The notes: generated by a model from the sequence alone, not told the origin. Counted from the stretch's first letter, positions 44,432-55,849 are shown. The stretch is 64,000 nucleotides of DNA from Neoceratodus forsteri (GCA_016271365.2 CM057453.1:1090513001-1090577000); one strand, 5' to 3'. Program-made: numbers and translations.

Positions 44432-44639
44432 AACAAAAGTGTTTTTTTTTCATTATTTCTCAGTTAACTCATTTTGTAAGTGACCCCCCAATAAAGGGCT
44501 TACCTCCTGCTCAAATCCACAAAAAAGGCAGCACACACTTGATAATAATAGTTGCTGTGAAGTGCTATTAGTGCCCTCCTTACATGCATACACAAGTTAA
44601 TAAATGAAGTTTCTATTTCATGTGTTTCTTTCATACTAA
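44432..44639. repeat. Unnamed repeat R, copy 1, right half
   Basis: attatttctcagtt, ctcattttgtaagtgacc, gctcaaatccacaaaaaa and gctgtgaagtgctatt continue the alignment with 53407-53530. After about 44570 the similarity fades, and agttaataaatgaagt (about 44594) recurs at 37502. Confidence 0.6.
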
Positions 44640-44653
44640 GTTTCAAACTAAGA

Positions 44654-44993
44654 TCAAAGAGGTAAGCAAAGCAGTAAGTCCATATGCGCTCCAGTGGCTA
44701 GGTATAGTAGAAAAGAGGATGACCATTTTAACATATAATTGTCCAGATTGGTTTTGAAAATTGCCTTGTTTGTACTATCAATTATTTCTTTAGAAAGATT
44801 GTTCCAGGGGTTACTGATCCTTTGCATGTAGAAGGCTCTTCTTCTTTCTATTTGGAATTTACTAGGTTTTAATTGTAATTTATGACCTCTGGTGCCTTTA
44901 TTATGATTTTTAAATTTGAAGTTTAACTCCTTAGTTAGGTGTTCATCATTTAATATGTTATAGCAGAGCAACATCGACTCACTAACCAAGTCC
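44654..44993 (-). pseudogene. LINE C ORF2 C-terminal end
   Basis: Reads MDLVSESMLLCYNILND, NHNKGTRGHKLQLK and RRRAFYMQRISNPWNNLSKEII, the end of CR1-like ORF2 (typically ...GHSLKL, R...FSQRVVNLWNSLP). It is open for 113 codons and then the frame ends. Confidence 0.85.
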
Positions 44994-44996
44994 ATC

Positions 44997-45825
44997 CTCC
45001 AGAGACTCGGAATTCTCTACCGACTGGGAAACTCCCTCACTGACGGGGACTCGGCGTGCAGTCTCAAACTGCACACTCCTCCCCTACGTCTTCTACGGGG
45101 CCCCCTACTGCAGTTCCTATGAGAAGGAGAACTCAAAAAACTAATGGTACTTTACCACAGAGTTGCACACTTTGCCACAAACTCTCTTCCTGGGAGACAT
45201 CACTGTGAGGTACTTGCAGACCTCTACTGGCCGACCTTACACCATAAACTGGCCTGCTCCACCTTCTGCCTGACTCATAAACTCACCACCACCAACCCTC
45301 TTCCTCACCTCATTGGGCTGTTAAACCACCGAGTACAAAGCAGAGAAATGAGGTCTTTGTCCAGCCAGCCCCTAACCATCCCCCAAATACGCACTAACTC
45401 GGTAAGCGCCTTATCTACTGCCCCTGCATCTGTGGAACACGCCCCGGCTAATCTGGTCGAGAGGCCCTCTCTTCAAGGATTCAAGGCTGGCCTTAAGGTC
45501 TACTCTGCTGAACTTAGCTTCATGTGGCTGCACCTGCTAGTCCTCCTTTCTCCTACCAGACCTAATGTTTCTCTCATGCCCTGTTGTCAAATGGCTGAAC
45601 TATGACCTCTACTAACTCTGTATTGCTACAATTGTTCCACCAGATTTGTCTACCTGTAATTACTGTCTCTCCAGTTAATGCTGTCTCACTTCTACTCCTC
45701 GTACTACTGTCTGATGTATGTAATATTGGTATATGTAATTTAACCCCGGGTCGCCCCTGAGAAAGGGACCAGTGGTCTCAGTGGGTTTACCCGGTCATCA
45801 AAATCTAAATAAATAAATAAAAATA
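44997..45825 (+). mobile_element. LINE (family D) inserted in LINE C, sense
   Basis: Bounded by catc (44993-44996 and 45826-45829). Protein remains read LQRLGILYRLGNSLTDGDSA, then LMVLYHRVAHFATNSLPGRHH, the end of the ORF. The 3' end is complete: ccccgggtcgcccctgag, ccagtggtctcagtggg, acccggtcatcaaaatc, then taaataaataaataaaa. It gives the best view of the 3' tail shared with the SINE at 3658. Confidence 0.8.
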
Positions 45826-45850
45826 CATCACCCCTTCTCTATGTCTTCTA

Positions 45851-46039
45851 GTCTTCTATGTGGCACAGTGTCAAAGGCCTTGCTGAAGTCCAGATAGGCT
45901 ATGTCCACTGCCCTCCCCGATCCACCTCCCTAGTCACCCAGTCAAAAAATTCAATGAGGTTGGTCTGACATGACCTCCCCCTGGTGAAACCATGCTGCCT
46001 TGGGTCCTGTAGTCCATTGACAACCAGATGTTCCACCGA
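45851..46039 (-). repeat. Internal CR1 fragment without ends, inside LINE C
   Basis: About 189 bp almost identical to 48065-48253 of the CR1 further right (ttctatgtggcacagtgtc ... gttccaccRat). It is flanked by tcttcta (45844-45850 and 46040-46046). It covers only an internal RT part and has neither a CR1 3' end nor a tail, so ordinary target-primed insertion does not explain it. The reading frame of LINE C (LHNRR then RHREGVMY) continues on both sides. Confidence 0.75.
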
Positions 46040-46049
46040 TCTTCTATTG

Positions 46050-46938
46050 TGCAAATACATTAAATTCAACTTACGTAGTCAATTCTCATAAAATAAGCCT
46101 TCGCAATCATAGATTAACTTAGTAAATTATCTTTGGATCTTTTCAACCGATTCTTTAATACCCTCCTTTATTGGTCCCCATAAAGGAGATCCGTAGTCAA
46201 GTAATGGCCTTGCATATGATCTATTAAGGGGCATAATTACTTGCACGCCTCTGCTTCTAAAATGTATTTTTATTGTATGCAGGATTCTCTTGGCTTTAGA
46301 TATTTGGATGTTACTATATGATTCAAAAGTAAGTTTGTTTGATATAAATATACCTAAATCTTTTTCATGTTCAAATTCTCTAAGGGTAGTTTTGCCAAGA
46401 CGATATACAAATTGTTTATTGTGCCCTCCAAAATGCATAATGCTGCATTTGTCCAGATTGAAGGTCATATTTGTAGTAAATGCCCATTGCGTAATATGAG
46501 CCAGTGTTTCTTGTAACTGTGCATATTTTGTGTCATTGCCTACAATACAAGCTATTTTTGTATCATCCACATATTTACTAATCCGTACAGGCTCATTTTG
46601 ACCTAACTTGGACATGAGTACTTGAAATAATAGTGGTCCTAAGAACGAGCCCTGTGGGGTACCTCTAGTAACTTCGATAGTGGAAGACCAGAAACCTTTG
46701 GTATTTATTTTCTGAGATCTGTTATTGAGCCAGCACTGGATCCAGCTTATAATAGTGTGGTCAATGCTGTGATCAACTAATGGTTGTGTAATTTGATTAT
46801 GTGGCACCTTGTCAAAAGCCTTTGCCATGTCCAAGTATATACAGTCAACTGCTTTCCCCTGATCCAAAGCCGCTGAGATATTTTCATAGAAACATAGTTG
46901 GTTGGTAATACACGATCTCCCAGGCATGAATCCATGTT
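46050..46938 (-). pseudogene. LINE C reverse transcriptase body, 266 codons open
   Basis: The open frame 46127-46927 reads HGFMPGRSCITNQLCFYE, CIYLDMAKAFDKVPHNQI, EVTRGTPQGSFLGPLLFQVLMSKL, ISKYVDDTKIA and TFNLDKCSIMHFG, then ARPLLDYGSPLWGP. The catalytic box is YVDD, with both Asp residues. This is the best preserved RT fragment in the window, but the element is split and cannot be active. Confidence 0.9.
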
Positions 46939-47016
46939 GTGTTACATAGATACATAGACAGTGTCGGCAGATAAGGGCCTATGGCCCACCTAGTCTGCCC
47001 ATTTGAGCTTGTAAGT

Positions 47017-48812
47017 TCAGTTTGTTTTCCTAGAAGTCTGTTTCCCCTTACCCCTGCCCTCTAGAATTCCTTTATGTCTATCCCATGCATTCTTAAATCC
47101 CGTGATTGTTTCAGCCCCCACCACTTCCTCTGGCAGGGTGTTCCACTTGTCCACCACCCGTTCTGTGAAGAAATTCTTTCTCATGTTTCCTCTGAATCGT
47201 CCTCCCTCCAACTTCATCCCATGCCCTCTAGTCCTGAAACATCTTTTTACTTAAAAATAGTGTTTTCCTGCACCCTGTTCCTCCCTGTAAGATACTTGTA
47301 TGTCTCTATCATCCCTCTCTCCCTCCTCTCCTCCAGGGAGTACATGTTCAGTTCCTTCAACCTGTCTTCATAGGACTTGTGATGCAACCCATGCACCATC
47401 TTTGTTGCCTCCCTCTGAACCTTCTCTACCCTGTCTATGTCCTTATGTAGGTATGGTCTCCCAGAACTGTACAATGTACTCCAGGTGGGGCCTCACTAGT
47501 GTCTTGTATGGCGGAATTATGACCTCCCTTTCCTGCTGGTGATGCCCTGCCTATCCATCCCAGCATCCTATTTGCTTTACCTGATGCCTTGTCACACTGT
47601 TTCCCTACCCTGAGGTCATCAGAGATGACAACCCCAAGATCCCTTTCCTGCTTGGTCATGCTATATCCTCACCCCCAACTGATATATTGTGCCAGGTTTT
47701 TGTGCCCCATATGCATTATCTTGCACTTCTTTGCATTGAATTTCAACTGCCAAACCCTTGACCATTCTTCAAGTTTCTGCAGGTCCCTTCTCATTCTGTC
47801 TACACCTCTGGTGTGTCTACTCTGTTACAGAGCTTTGTGTCAGCTAAGAACAGTGAAATTCTGCCTTCTAGATCCTGTGCAATGTCACTGATGAAGATGT
47901 TGAATAGGACCGTCCCAGCACTGATCCCTGTGGTACCCCACTGGTTACTCTTCCTCTGTGGAGTGACAGCCATTACCACCACCCTCTGTGTCCTGCCACC
48001 CAGCCAGTTACCTACCCACCACACTACTGTCCTGCCCACACCCATATTCCCCAGTTTGTGTAATAGTCTTCTATGTGGCACAGTGTCAAGGCCTTGCTGA
48101 AGTCCAGCTAGGCCATGTCCACCTGCCCTTCCGATCCACCTCCCTAGTCACCCCAGTCAAAAAATTCAATGAGGTTGGTCTGACATGACCTCCCTGGTGA
48201 AACCATGCTGCTTTGGGTCCTGTAGTCCATTGACAACCAGATGTTCCACCAATCCTCCTTCAGTAGGCTTCCATGATCTTTCCCATCACCGAGGTGAGGC
48301 TGACTGGTCTGTAGTTCCCTGCTTCCTCTTTGTTCCCACTTTGTATAAGGGACTACATCTGCTGTCCTCCAGTCTTTGGGTACCTCCCTGTTTCCAGTGA
48401 TTGGCTGAACAGAATAGCCAGAGGTTCAGCCACCACCTCTTAGTTCTTTAAGGACCTGGGTGCACCCATCTGGCCCCATTGCTTTATCAGCTCTTATTAC
48501 TTCCAGTTCCTTCAGGACCCTTTCTCGTGTAAAGGGACTTGTGTCCATTTCTGCACCATTCTCACCCATTGTACTCCCTTCAGACCCATTACCCCCCTCT
48601 TCCTTAGTAAAGACTGAGTAGAAATACCTGTTCAATATGTCAGCTTTATTGTTGTCATTCTCCACGTGGCTCCCATCCTCCCCCTTCAGTCTCACTATCC
48701 CTCCCTTTGTCTTTCTTTTTTCACTTATGTACCTGTAAAAGGTTTTGTCCCCTTTACCCACTGATTTTGCAATGTGTTCTTCTGTCTGAGCTTTGGCTTC
48801 CCTTACTGACAT
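47017..48812 (-). pseudogene. CR1-B reverse transcriptase part of ORF2
   Basis: Blocks on the minus strand: KADKAMGPDG as RADKAMGPDG (48426-48812), GTTGISAGTVLFNIFISDIA (47800-48081) where the usual GVPQGS is damaged, LFLADTKL where FADDTK is expected, and KMVHGLHHKSYEDRLKELN (47247-47474). The last frame (47017-47217) holds FTERVVDKWNTLPEEVV. Shifts separate them, and the catalytic FADD has become FLAD. Confidence 0.85.
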
Positions 48813-49923
48813 CCTGCCTCCCTTTGTTTCTCCTGGTACTTCTCCCTATCCCCTTCTGCCTGTGTCTTTTTGTATTGCCTGAATGCAATCTTTTTGGCTT
48901 TCACTTTCTTTGCTACCTCTTTGGAAAACCATAATGGTCTCCTCTTCCTTTTCCTCTTGCTAACCTGCTTAATGCATAATTCTGTTGTTCTTATAATCCC
49001 CATTTTAAATACTGCCCACTGTTCCTCAACCCCTGATTCCTGTCCCATTCCCCTTAATGCCTCTTTCAAGTATCTCCCCATTTTCCCAAAGTCTGCCCCC
49101 CTAAAATCCAGGATACGTGTTTTTGTGTGGTTTGGTTCTGCCTTTTCTGTGATTTCAAACCACAATGACTGGTGGTCACTGTTACCCAGGTGCTCCCCCA
49201 CTGTTACCCCCATCACACTGTCCCTGTTTGTGAGCACAAGGTCCAGTATTGGTTCCATGACCAGTTGCTTGAGGAAGGCACCCTGAAGGGAGTCCAGGAT
49301 AAATCTGCTCCTAGTTGATGCTGCTGCTGGGATGCTCCAGTCCACGTCTGGAATATTGAAGTCTCCAACCAGTACTACCTCACCCTTGTCTGCCATCCTT
49401 TGGATGGCTAGCATCAGCTCCCTATCTGTTTCTTCCTCCTGGGCTGGTGGTCTATAGACCACACCTGTGCGGATGGCTGGACCCATTTTCCTTTCCAGCT
49501 TAACCCACAGTATCTCTCCCCCATTTTGCTCCTCCTGGATCTGTGTGGCCCTTATGTCATTTTTCACATACAGTGCCACTCCTCCTCCCTTCCTGCCTGC
49601 TCTGTCTCTTCTAAATATGTTGTAGCCAGGTATGGCCATCTCCAGTCATAGTTATCATTACACCAGGTTTCAGTGATGGCCACAATGTCCAGGTCTGACT
49701 GTACCATGACAGCATCCAGATCTTCCATCTTGTTGCTAAGGCTCCTGGCATTTGCACACATGGCTTTCCATGATTTGACCTCCCTAGACTGCTTCACTGT
49801 TCTACTCCAGCCCCTTCCTTGGTTGTCATTTATCCCTGGTTCTCCTTGCTGTTTGCCCTTCTGCTGAATTTTGCCCCTTTTCTGCTTATCCACCTTTTGG
49901 ACACTAATCTCCATCTTTTGCAC
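48803..49923 (-). pseudogene. CR1-B endonuclease part of ORF2
   Basis: An AP-type endonuclease nicks the target. The frame 48803-49639 (278 codons) reads YNIFRRDRAGRKGGGVALYV, VVLVGDFNIPDVDWSIPAAA, ILDLVLTNRDSV and LGNSDHQSLWF, including GDFN and SDH blocks with catalytic residues. The start (MCANARSLSNKM, IVAITETWCND) is in another frame (49564-49923), a shift lying near 49630. The segment after the endonuclease is a Lys/Glu-rich linker. Confidence 0.9.
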
Positions 49924-49984
49924 ACTGCTTTGCAGAGATAGCCACTCCTCTGGTTCACTGGTTCCACTACTATACTATACTATA

Positions 49985-50260
49985 GTGTTTTGTCAGTGAG
50001 CTTTCTATTTGTAATATCATTCTGTATAGCATCTTTAATAAATTATTCCAAGATCTTGCCAATAACAGATGTAAAGCTGATGGATCTAAAATTTGTATAG
50101 TCAGTTCGACTACCCTTCTTATGTATGGGGTAACCACAGCACTCAACCAGTCATCTGGAATTTCTGTCTCTGATAGTAATTTGCTAAACGGGATTGACAG
50201 TGGGAAGATGATGCATGGAGACAAAGATTTAACATGACTGAAGATATTTTATCTGGTCCT
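49985..50260 (-). pseudogene. LINE C reverse transcriptase, N-terminal blocks
   Basis: FPLSIPFSKLLSETEIPDDWLSAVVTPYI is followed, after a shift, by FRSISFTSVIGKILE-like wording near 50060-50090, then ESSLTKH at the CR1-B junction. These are RT blocks before the palm. Between 50260 and 50700 the linker is AT-rich and hard to read. Confidence 0.75.
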
Positions 50261-50707
50261 ACGAAATAAGAATTCTATAGGTTGCTAATTTATTTTACAA
50301 TCTCCTCTGGTGTGATCTTGATATTAAGTTGAATACCTTTTGGAATTGGATTAGTGTAGACGATACTGAAATAATGATTAAAGACATCTGCTATGATTTC
50401 TTAGTGAGTTTACATAACTATAAATGTTTTTTTAAGTTATCCTTCCTAGCTGTACTAGTTATTTTTAACTCCATTCTTTGTTTGCATTTATAAATCAGTG
50501 TCTTGCATTTTATTTAATGTTTGTATATCGTAACCAATTTTCTTCAGTATTATTACATTTGTAGTTATTATATAACCGTCTCTTATATTTTCATATTTTT
50601 TTAATTTTGTTGGTAAACCATTTTGGCTTCAAGCCCTTATTATCATATTTCTTTATTCTTTTGATATGCTTATTACAAATAGAGATTATTTCAGACTTAA
50701 TGATGTC

Positions 50708-51769
50708 TCACATTTGTTGAACAGATTTACCATGTAGTTTATTATCCCAATCAATCTCTGCAATTGCTGTCTTGATTAATTCCTTGTTGGCTGATCTAAA
50801 GTCATAGATCTCTGTACAACCTCTGATCCCTGTACAGTTATCCTGGAAACTGAAGAATATGCTGTTGTAATCACTATTGCCAAGTGGTTCCTTTATTTCA
50901 CATTTAGATATTTCAATATCACTTGACACCAGGACTATATCAAGAATGTTTCTGTCTCTAGTCAGTTTTGTCAAATGTTGTACTAGTCCCAATTTTCTTG
51001 ACAGGGTGAGGAACTTGGAACTTAAGTGATTGCTAGCATGTTTTTTGGCCCAATCAATATCCCCATAGTTAAGGTCACTGATAAAGATAACCCGTCCTAA
51101 AGTACAAGCTGCCTCTAATTCGTTATCAATCATCTCTGAAGTCTCTAGTTTAGATACTGGAAGTCTATAGCAGAGACCAATGATAATATTGGTGTTAGAT
51201 TTAATTGGTACCTTAATCCATAGTGACTCAGTTTTATTAGCTCCTTTGACCTTTTCAGAGATATCAGATGAGGTACCAGATATATATGCAGCAATACCTC
51301 CACCCTGCCTATCCTCTCTATTGAGATGATGTAAGTGATATCCTGGAATTTCTTTTCCCCAGCTGTCATTTTTAGTCCACCACGTTTTGGTTATAAAGGC
51401 CATATGAATATTATCTTCATCTAAAATTATTTTGAGCTCATCTAATTTATTACGCAGGCTCCCTGTGTTGCACAGGTAGCATTTTATTATATTAATACTG
51501 AAAGAATTAGGCTTTGTGTGCCTTATTGGTTTAGATTTCGACAAGTGAGTAGAAGGAGGCTGATTTTCAGGGGTACTGTCAGCATTTAGGTGGTAATTGG
51601 GATCCCCCCACCTTTGCCAGTTTAAAGATTTGTTGATTAAATTAACCAATGCTGTAGTTCCTTTTTTACTTAAATGAAGCCCATCTTGCCCGAACATGTC
51701 CTTATGGTTTAAAAAGGTATCCCATGAATCTATAAATGTGATATTCATTTTTATACATTTATTCTGCAA
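50708..51769 (-). pseudogene. LINE C: esterase end joined in frame to endonuclease, 353 codons
   Basis: One open frame carries the C-terminal esterase motif GQDGLHLSKKGTTALV (residues 29-45) and, about 50 residues on, the endonuclease: CNTGSLRNKLDEL, HMAFITKTWWT, REDRQGGGIAAYI, VIFISDLNYGDIDWA, NILDIVLVSS and LGNSDYNSIFF. In the usual E-T-W block the Glu is Lys, and GDFN reads SDLN, so the nuclease site is damaged. CR1s normally have ORF1 and ORF2 separate; here no stop parts them. Confidence 0.85.
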
Positions 51770-52449
51770 TCTTGTAATAATATGCTGTATAGTGTTATTT
51801 ATTTCCCTATGACAATTTATTTGGGGTAGTAATCCAGATACTAGGGGTTTGTGTCAGTACGTCTGAATCATTACCGCCATATCCATGATATCTTCAACAA
51901 TATCCTTCTCATGGTCCTTACCGATATTATTTATTTCCACATGTACCACTACTGGCTGTGTTCCAGGATCTTTGTCAATTACCTTTGGGGGGATACTTTT
52001 TACATCTGAGGTCCTGGCTCTCTGTTAGCTTTGTCAGAATCACATAAGATACCATCAGTCCTCCTTAAGAGAGAATCTCCTATAACTAGAACGTTTTGTT
52101 TCTGCGCTCCCATGTTATCAGTAAGTGGCTCAAACCTATTAAATGTAGGAATCTCAAAGTTACCCAGGGTCCATCTACCCTTCCTGTGTGGCATTCTGTC
52201 TACAATGGACCATTCATGATCATCATTATCAATGATTTGTATTGAACCTGATGTACTCGCTCCAGCGGTATCCCTGTCATTACCCTCTCTCTTTCTTTTA
52301 TCCTTAGGTACCGCATTTATAGATTTATGAATGTTACCCTTAATTTTTGTTAGTAAGTCATTCAGCTCCTTAAGCAGGTTACCCATATCAATACATTTTT
52401 GGCATATAAACTTATCAGTAGTGAATTCCATTATGTTCGTTGCATACAC
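51770..52449 (-). pseudogene. LINE C ORF1: zinc finger and SGNH esterase
   Basis: The frame 52000-52449 starts with a Cys pair (FICQKCIDMGNLLKELNDLL, likely a zinc finger followed by a coiled coil), has a charged middle, and reaches NVLVIGDSLLRRTDG, the GDS block of an SGNH hydrolase. Between 51780 and 51990 the HV.INN-like block is in a shifted frame. Esterase-bearing ORF1 is known from CR1 LINEs. It is broken by a shift near 52000. Confidence 0.8.
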
Positions 52450-52500
52450 AGAGCAGCTTGAACGTTTTATAATGGTGCCGTTACTATTTAGATGTTTAGG

Positions 52501-53084
52501 AAGTCATCAGAGGGATTATAAGGGTCATTTATATACTGCCACTTATTAAGAAATACAGTACTTACAAACTGTTAGAGCTGTGTGTCCTGGTTCTCTGGTC
52601 CACGCCAGACATGCTAGACATGCACAAAAGGCACATGTCTCTGTGCACATCTCCGCATGTGATGAATGTGCGCTAGCCCACTTGAGCTCATGCCTCTTGC
52701 TTGGACAGGGCAAGATAAAGGCTGGACCCCGGAAGTACCGGGATGAGAGTCACATGACCTGGTGGGCAAGTGACAAGGATCCCAAGGCTATTTTCTGACA
52801 CACTGTAGCCTAATTTGGGTAAAATAAAAAATTCTGAATAAAACAAGCCCCATCACTGTTGCTAGCAAGCAATACCACACCGGGCACTGGTTTAGGCTAT
52901 GCACGGAGTTCTAGCTCATAAGCTGACTACAGCTTCTCCTCTGTACTTCCTTTGTATGCTGGTCTCCTAGCAACCCTCCAGCAATCACAGAACCCCCAAA
53001 ATAAATGCAGTTTCATCAGTTTATTATGCTAGACAAAAGTGCTCTGCCCAGCCAAAACGTACTGTCTCATAACATTAATGAGCA
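52501..53084. other. Intergenic DNA
   Basis: About 580 bp with no recognised gene or element; the stretch 52600-52800 is moderately GC-rich and may be part of an unnamed repeat. Confidence 0.4.
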
Positions 53085-53530
53085 ATAAAGTTCCCCTCTC
53101 TATCCTTGCTAGTTTACCAGGGAAATCTCTGCTGCTTTTCTTGCCACAGATGAAATTGAACCCCTTTCTCCATATAAGGTCCTCTGTTGCATTGTGTTAT
53201 GTGTGTTTGTGTGTGTGTTGGAGGGGGTCATTCTGCCAGTGGAATTCTGCAGAATTTTAAATTCTTTTATTCCACAGTAAACAAATATTCAATCTATTGA
53301 ATGTGTGGAAAGACATATGCATGAGAGATGGGGTGGAATAACTTTTGCTAGATACTTTTAGTAAAAGAAAATAACTTTTTAATTTACTAAAGTTATGCAT
53401 TGTTTTTTAATTATTTCTCAGTTTACCCATTTTATACTTGACCTCCCCCCCAATCGGGGGCTCACCTCACTGCTCAAATCCAGAAAAAAGCACACATCTG
53501 ACAATAAGAATTGCTATAAAGTGCTTCCTT
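53085..53530. repeat. Unnamed repeat R, copy 2, unbroken
   Basis: Aligns to 41445-41730 joined to 44432-44570. Landmarks are gtttaccagggaaa, cattctgccagtggaattctgc, tattgaatgtgtgga, atttctcagtttaccc and gctcaaatccagaaaaaa. Its existence proves that the L1-like LINE at 41735-44430 is an insertion. No inverted ends and no coding are seen. Confidence 0.7.
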
Positions 53531-55281
53531 GAAGTGAAATATCGTGTACAAAAAAATGCAAACTCTGTGGAGCTGACAAAAAGACATCCCTGGATCTTTG
53601 GGGTACACTATCCCTTCATCAGGAATGCTTACCTTACTGCTTCCTGCCAGAAGCACTGCCGTAGAACTTCATTTGAGCTGCTGCTGCTACAGACTATCTC
53701 TCTGCCAAGCCCCCATGTACTGCAGCTGGGGACCAGTCAGCAACTACATGAAGGCTCCTCTTCTTCATGCCAACAGCAATATCTTCTCTGTGACTCAGAA
53801 CACATCCAAGGGATGGGAACCAGCCTGAAGCCACACTGTGGGATCACTGGCAGGGAGCACAAACAGTGGCCGCTAAAGGGAACAGAATGCTGGCATGCTC
53901 TCAAACATTCCCAACCTATTCCTAACCACATGGATGGACAGGGGGTCGGGTATCATTGTGCACTAGCCCACAGTGCTTTTTTTCTGTTCTGTAAGGCACA
54001 ACAAGATGGCTGGAAGCCACAGTGAGGAATGAAATGATTTAAAAACAGCATGAAAGGCAATAAGGGACATGGGTGCTGCAATGCTTATTCTCCTGCCCCA
54101 CAGGACTGTGGAAAGGGGCCAAAAGTCAAAACTTTACCTGTGTTGTGGGGAGTCATTCAGGAGCCCTCAAAGCCTCAGGACACGTCTCCAAATAGCAACA
54201 GCTAATCCAAAGAGATTATACTGCAAGAGCGGGCTGTTGGACACTGAAATGCAGTAATGAGAGTGAGAAGGCACACAAATTAGACCAATGAGAGAGCTCC
54301 TTTTCCCACCAAGACTGCCTCAGTCAATAAACACTGGAGGCTGAGAAGTGGTATAGAAGTGGTACATGTGCAGTGTACCCTGCAGCTCAGCCTGCCATTT
54401 CAGATCTGCCTGACCCAGAGAGTACAGTCATGCCTGTTGCAGCTCAGCCATTTGTGTGAGCTCTGTCTAGAAATACCTGCCTGGGATTTTTAACAGATTC
54501 CAAGCCTCAAACTGAAGTTCCTGCCCAGGACTTCAGTAGTTGGAAATGGGGTTGTCTTGCTTAAGCTCCATTTCTGTGAGGGAGGTCAGCCACTTCTCTC
54601 AAAAGACCTGCTACCAGAATTCATGCTGGCAGAGGGCCCCACCAACATGGATCTGTATCACTGCCCTCGGATAGGTGAAGAAAAGACCCTGATTGTGTGA
54701 AGAGGAGTACAGAGGGATTTTCATTGGAAGACCTACCGCATTGCTTGCACTTTTCATCAATGGAGGCACGTTGTGCCCACTGGTCCAGTTTTGGCTACAC
54801 AGCCAGGATCACTGAGGACAGTCTGAGTGACTAAAATAGCTAGCTTAGGCCAGTCATGAGTAATAAATCAGTGCTCCTCAGCCCTGTAACCTGATTAGTC
54901 AGTCATAGTGAGATAGTTATCTGGGCAAGGACTGCACAGACATAGGAAACACCCAGCAAAGCAGCATTTTTTGAGGTAAATGCCTCAGTAACTATCCATA
55001 TTCAGAACTCTGTTGTTTTTACATTTTCCGGGATCCCCAATGCCAACTCTTGACATTGTTACCACACCGGTTCACCTCCGGCCTGCAGCCTGTAATTCTG
55101 TATACACACCACAAGGACCGTGGAAGCACGCCATAGTACAATACTTGATGAGACAGTGGAGAGAGTGTGGGATACTGTCTGTCAGAGAGTGGTGGGAATT
55201 TGCATTGGGCACAGTATTTCTTTTACTACTGATTTGCTTCACCTTATTCTTTTATCCCCTAGAACCTGTTCCTGTTCCCCC
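53531..55281. other. Intergenic DNA without recognised genes
   Basis: The longest frame, 53438-54025 on the + strand (195 codons), starts inside repeat R and has no domain I recognise; it is Ser/His/Gln-rich and probably chance. The rest contains scattered short frames only. aataaag near 55282 is the target site of the SINE that follows. Confidence 0.45.
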
Positions 55282-55298
55282 AATAAAGTCATTCCTTA

Positions 55299-55832
55299 AG
55301 CTGGCCCATTGGTGCAGAGGGTTGAGGCACTGGACACCACACCTTGCACCATGCTGGTGATCTGGGCTTGGGATCGGCAGGGGAGGGAGATAATTGAGTG
55401 TCTGATGATGGCTCTCTTCTCCGGGGGAAGGGAGGGAAGGTTGTCCTGCTCTTTGGCTGCCTCCTGATGGAAGCCAGGTGGCAGCATCAGAGTAAGGGAA
55501 ACAAAAGTGTGGTAACATGACACATGTATGCTCATGACCATGAGGGGGAGGAACATAAAAATGGAAAAAGGGCAACCGCAGCTTCGTGAAGCCCTGCTGA
55601 CCAACCAGTGTCCCAGTCCACCACCGGATCACCAAAATGCCCCAATCTGGATTGCAGTCCTGCGTGAGAGGAGGATGGCCCTCCCCTTCCCAGCCCCACC
55701 ATGGGGGGGAAACTACATGGGGGAACTGGGGCTCAGCGGTACCGGGGGAGTGGTGGATGGTCACAGGTGGCAGGCAGGTGGAGGGACCTGCCTGTGGTCA
55801 ACTGGGGGGAGAAAAATATTGTGAAAAAAAAA
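55299..55832 (+). mobile_element. Long tRNA-related SINE, copy 2
   Basis: Flanked by aataaagtcattcctta (55282-55298) and aataaagtaactcctta (55833-55849), a 17-bp duplication with two mismatches. It starts agctggcccattggtgcaga, goes on with gttgaggcactgg, ccacaccttgcaccatgctggtgatc and gggcttgggatc (box A- and B-like), and ends gaaaaatattgtgaaaaaaa. Total 534 bp. Head and middle match the minus-strand copy at 34890-35422. The A-rich tail and duplication length suggest mobilisation by an L1-type enzyme, inferred. Confidence 0.8.
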
Positions 55833-55849
55833 AATAAAGTAACTCCTTA

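Larger units (their letters stand above)
46944..49984 (-). mobile_element. CR1 LINE (family B) inserted in LINE C
   Basis: Bounded by gtgtt (46939-46943 and 49985-49989), and the LINE C wording SSLTKH then QHGFMPG joins across. The 3' end at the left carries ctatgtatctatgtaac and ggcccacctagtctgccc. From the right come the start of ORF2, endonuclease and RT. ORF1 is missing. Long open parts suggest it is younger than its host element. Confidence 0.85.
44640..52500 (-). mobile_element. CR1-related LINE C, near full length, split by three insertions
   Basis: From the right: ORF1 with zinc finger and esterase (51560-52450), endonuclease (50708-51530), RT N-terminal part (49985-50250), RT body (46050-46938) and the ORF2 end (44654-44993). 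Between them lie a CR1 (46944-49984), a 189-bp CR1 fragment (45851-46039) and a family D LINE (44997-45825). Protein wording resumes correctly across each. The element is AT-rich and differs from the other CR1s (for example YLDMAKAFDKVPH in place of YLDFSKAFDTVPH), so it is a separate lineage. Confidence 0.85.

Noticed and set aside
53438..54025. 195-codon + frame as a possible host gene
   Set aside because: Starts inside repeat R, no domain, no splice context or conserved motif recognised.
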